7,295 bases of DNA from Blastocatellia bacterium (GTDB taxonomy: Bacteria > Acidobacteriota > Blastocatellia > Pyrinomonadales > Pyrinomonadaceae), in contig JACDAK010000016.1 in NCBI GenBank assembly GCA_013695495.1, positions 1 through 7,295 of the forward strand, given 5' to 3'. The notes under the pieces are model-generated. The model was given only the letters and a program-made list of their open reading frames with translations. It searched no databases and was not told where the DNA came from. Below, one piece after another: positions 6,473-7,295 of the stretch. Each line of letters starts with the position of its first letter. The first letter of the stretch is position 1. A program made the position numbers and the translations under genes.

Positions 6473-6530
6473 TTGCCCATTGCGGGCAGCGGGCAGGCTT
6501 GCCTGGCACAATTCAGCCGAAAGGGGGTGA
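6473..6530 (+). promoter_or_regulatory. Structured rpsU leader with strong Shine-Dalgarno
   Basis: The predicted leader holds TGCCC (6474-6478), which can pair with GGGCA at 6484-6488 or at 6491-6495. The latter two lie in a tandem CGGGCAG repeat (6483-6496). A second stem, CAGG (6494-6497) with CCTG (6502-6505), competes with the longer-range option. The Shine-Dalgarno AAGGGGGTGA (6521-6530) lies 7 nt before the ATG. This arrangement could support translational control of bS21. The structure is deduced by eye; there is no energy calculation. Confidence 0.4.
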
Positions 6531-6537
6531 GAAGATA

Positions 6538-6789
6538 ATGGCTTATATATCAGTGAATAACAATGAATCGATAGAGAACGCATTGCGTCGGTTCAAGCGT
6601 AAGGTGATCAGTGAAGAGATCATCAAAGACCTCAAAAAGCATTCACACTTCATTCCCCCCGGACAGAAAGCGAAGCTAAAATCTGTGAACGCGCGTAAGC
6701 GCAACCGCAGGCGTTTCCGCCAGCAGCGGCCGATGGGCGGCGGCGGAATGGGCAGACCGGGCGGTGGTGGTGGTGGATTTAACCGCTAG
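6538..6789 (+). CDS. rpsU: 30S ribosomal protein bS21 with glycine-rich C-terminal tail
   Basis: The 83-residue basic protein opens MAYISVNNNESIENALRRFKRKV, the bS21 signature (N-E-S/P-x-E-x-ALRRFKR). It continues with a lysine/arginine-rich helix (KAKLKSVNARKRNRRRFRQQR). bS21 sits on the 30S platform near the mRNA exit and the anti-Shine-Dalgarno end of 16S rRNA and helps initiation. The usual length is about 58-71 residues; here residues 67-83 add a Gly-rich tail (GGGGMGRPGGGGGG) of unknown role. The frame is open upstream to 6469, but ATG 6538 is chosen because it has the only strong Shine-Dalgarno in the window and matches the family start. It is flanked by its own putative promoter and a terminator, so it is probably monocistronic. 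Confidence 0.93.
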   Translation: MAYISVNNNESIENALRRFKRKVISEEIIKDLKKHSHFIPPGQKAKLKSVNARKRNRRRFRQQRPMGGGGMGRPGGGGGGFNR

Positions 6790-6809
6790 TTCGGACTTAC
6801 GAAGCGTAT

Positions 6810-6849
6810 AAATGGTGAGGAGTGAAATTGCTTCTCACCATTTTTGTTT
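6810..6849 (+). terminator. Intrinsic terminator of rpsU
   Basis: AATGGTGAG (6811-6819) pairs perfectly with CTCACCATT (6834-6842), and the stem extends inward by about three more pairs (including one G-T). It is followed by TTTTTGTTT (6841-6849). It lies about 20 nt after the bS21 stop. This is a standard Rho-independent terminator. Confidence 0.9.
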
Positions 6850-6922
6850 CGGCCATCTTTAGACACGATTAACCGGTGAAACCGCGTGAAGCGTGCTGGA
6901 TAGAATATCTTGGCGCCCTGGT

Positions 6923-6950
6923 TTGAAGTATGTTCGCGAGCAATTATAAT
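6923..6950 (+). promoter_or_regulatory. Putative sigma-70 promoter of surE
   Basis: A perfect TATAAT (6945-6950) has TTGAAG (6923-6928) 16 nt upstream; TTTGAA (6922-6927) at 17 nt is an alternative. It sits after the rpsU terminator and would give a leader of roughly 40 nt before ATG 6996. Confidence 0.55.
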
Positions 6951-6995
6951 CATCAATTTGGGGCCGAGGGCGGCTGTTGCAGACGACATTTTTAA

Positions 6996-7295
6996 ATGGC
7001 CACAGTATTACCAAAGATCCTTATAACGAACGATGACGGTATTCATTCGGAGGGTATCGCGGCTCTCGAACAGGCTCTAAAAGAGCTGGGTGATGTCTAT
7101 GTCGTGGCTCCGGAATCCGAGATGAGCGGCGCTTCGCACAGCCTCACGCTTGCGCGGCCGTTGAGGATCAGGCAGGTCGACGAACGCCACTGGACGGTGG
7201 ATGGAACGCCGACCGATTGTGTCACTTTGGCTCTCAACCAAATACTCGCACCCGACATAAGGCCTGATATATGCGCTTCGGGTATCAATCATGGT
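6996..7295 (+). CDS. surE: 5'/3'-nucleotidase SurE, N-terminal part (runs off window)
   Basis: The first 100 residues are present and the gene continues past the right edge. SurE is a metal-dependent nucleoside monophosphate phosphatase, also acting on polyphosphate or 3'-nucleotides in some species, and linked to stationary-phase survival. Motifs visible are ILITNDDGI (metal ligands Asp13, Asp14), VVAPESEMSGASHSLTL (Ser44 in the active-site loop), GTPTDCV (70-76) and SGINHG (95-100, with Asn98 a metal ligand). This order matches the family. The start is ATG 6996; the triplet just before it is an in-frame TAA, so no earlier start is possible. There is no Shine-Dalgarno in the 20 nt upstream (ACATTTTTAA before the ATG), so initiation is probably SD-independent. 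Confidence 0.93.
   Translation, partial: MATVLPKILITNDDGIHSEGIAALEQALKELGDVYVVAPESEMSGASHSLTLARPLRIRQVDERHWTVDGTPTDCVTLALNQILAPDIRPDICASGINHG

Noticed and set aside
6786..6989. 67-residue minus-strand frame between rpsU and surE
   Set aside because: It spans the rpsU terminator and the surE promoter, with no ribosome binding site or similarity.
1..7295. CRISPR array, tRNA, rRNA or phage genes
   Set aside because: No regularly spaced repeats, no tRNA-like cloverleaf and no phage motifs were seen on either strand.

Overview
The window looks like chromosome from a soil-type Acidobacteriota, possibly a Blastocatellia/subdivision 4 relative. This is inferred from a tetraether-lipid-synthase-like radical SAM protein, the style of the housekeeping proteins and the moderate GC content. 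No rRNA or other taxonomic marker is present, so it stays an inference.

Layout, left to right. Positions 1-288 (minus strand) hold the decayed C-terminal end of an integrase-type (IS481/ISNCY-like) transposase with a frameshift. About 300 non-coding bases follow, carrying two compact hairpins that look like an interspersed repeat. A soluble orphan sensor histidine kinase with an RsbRD-type N-terminal domain (589-1731, +) is next. It converges, across a hairpin terminator region, on a large minus-strand radical SAM enzyme (1905-3941) of the tetraether lipid synthase / MJ0619-like family. That enzyme is the most notable gene here because it suggests membrane-spanning lipid synthesis.

A 470-580 bp divergent intergenic region (3942-4522) has no gene. 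It contains a clear cluster of TTAAG/CTTAAG motifs and a plausible promoter for the rightward unit. That unit is an alpha-D-phosphohexomutase (4523-5911) followed 5 bp later by a small FtsB/DivIC-like division protein (5917-6225). A 312 bp gap contains a perfect 12-bp hairpin, a well-spaced promoter and a short structured leader. The gap leads into ribosomal protein bS21 with a Gly-rich tail (6538-6789), which ends in a textbook intrinsic terminator. A separate promoter with a perfect TATAAT precedes surE (6996 to the window edge, partial).

The genes are mostly housekeeping: sugar-phosphate interconversion feeding envelope precursors, septum formation, translation, and nucleotide or stationary-phase maintenance. 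Interspersed with these are an IS scar, a probably mobile kinase and the lipid-coupling enzyme. Only rpsU has a strong Shine-Dalgarno sequence; surE and the kinase have essentially none.
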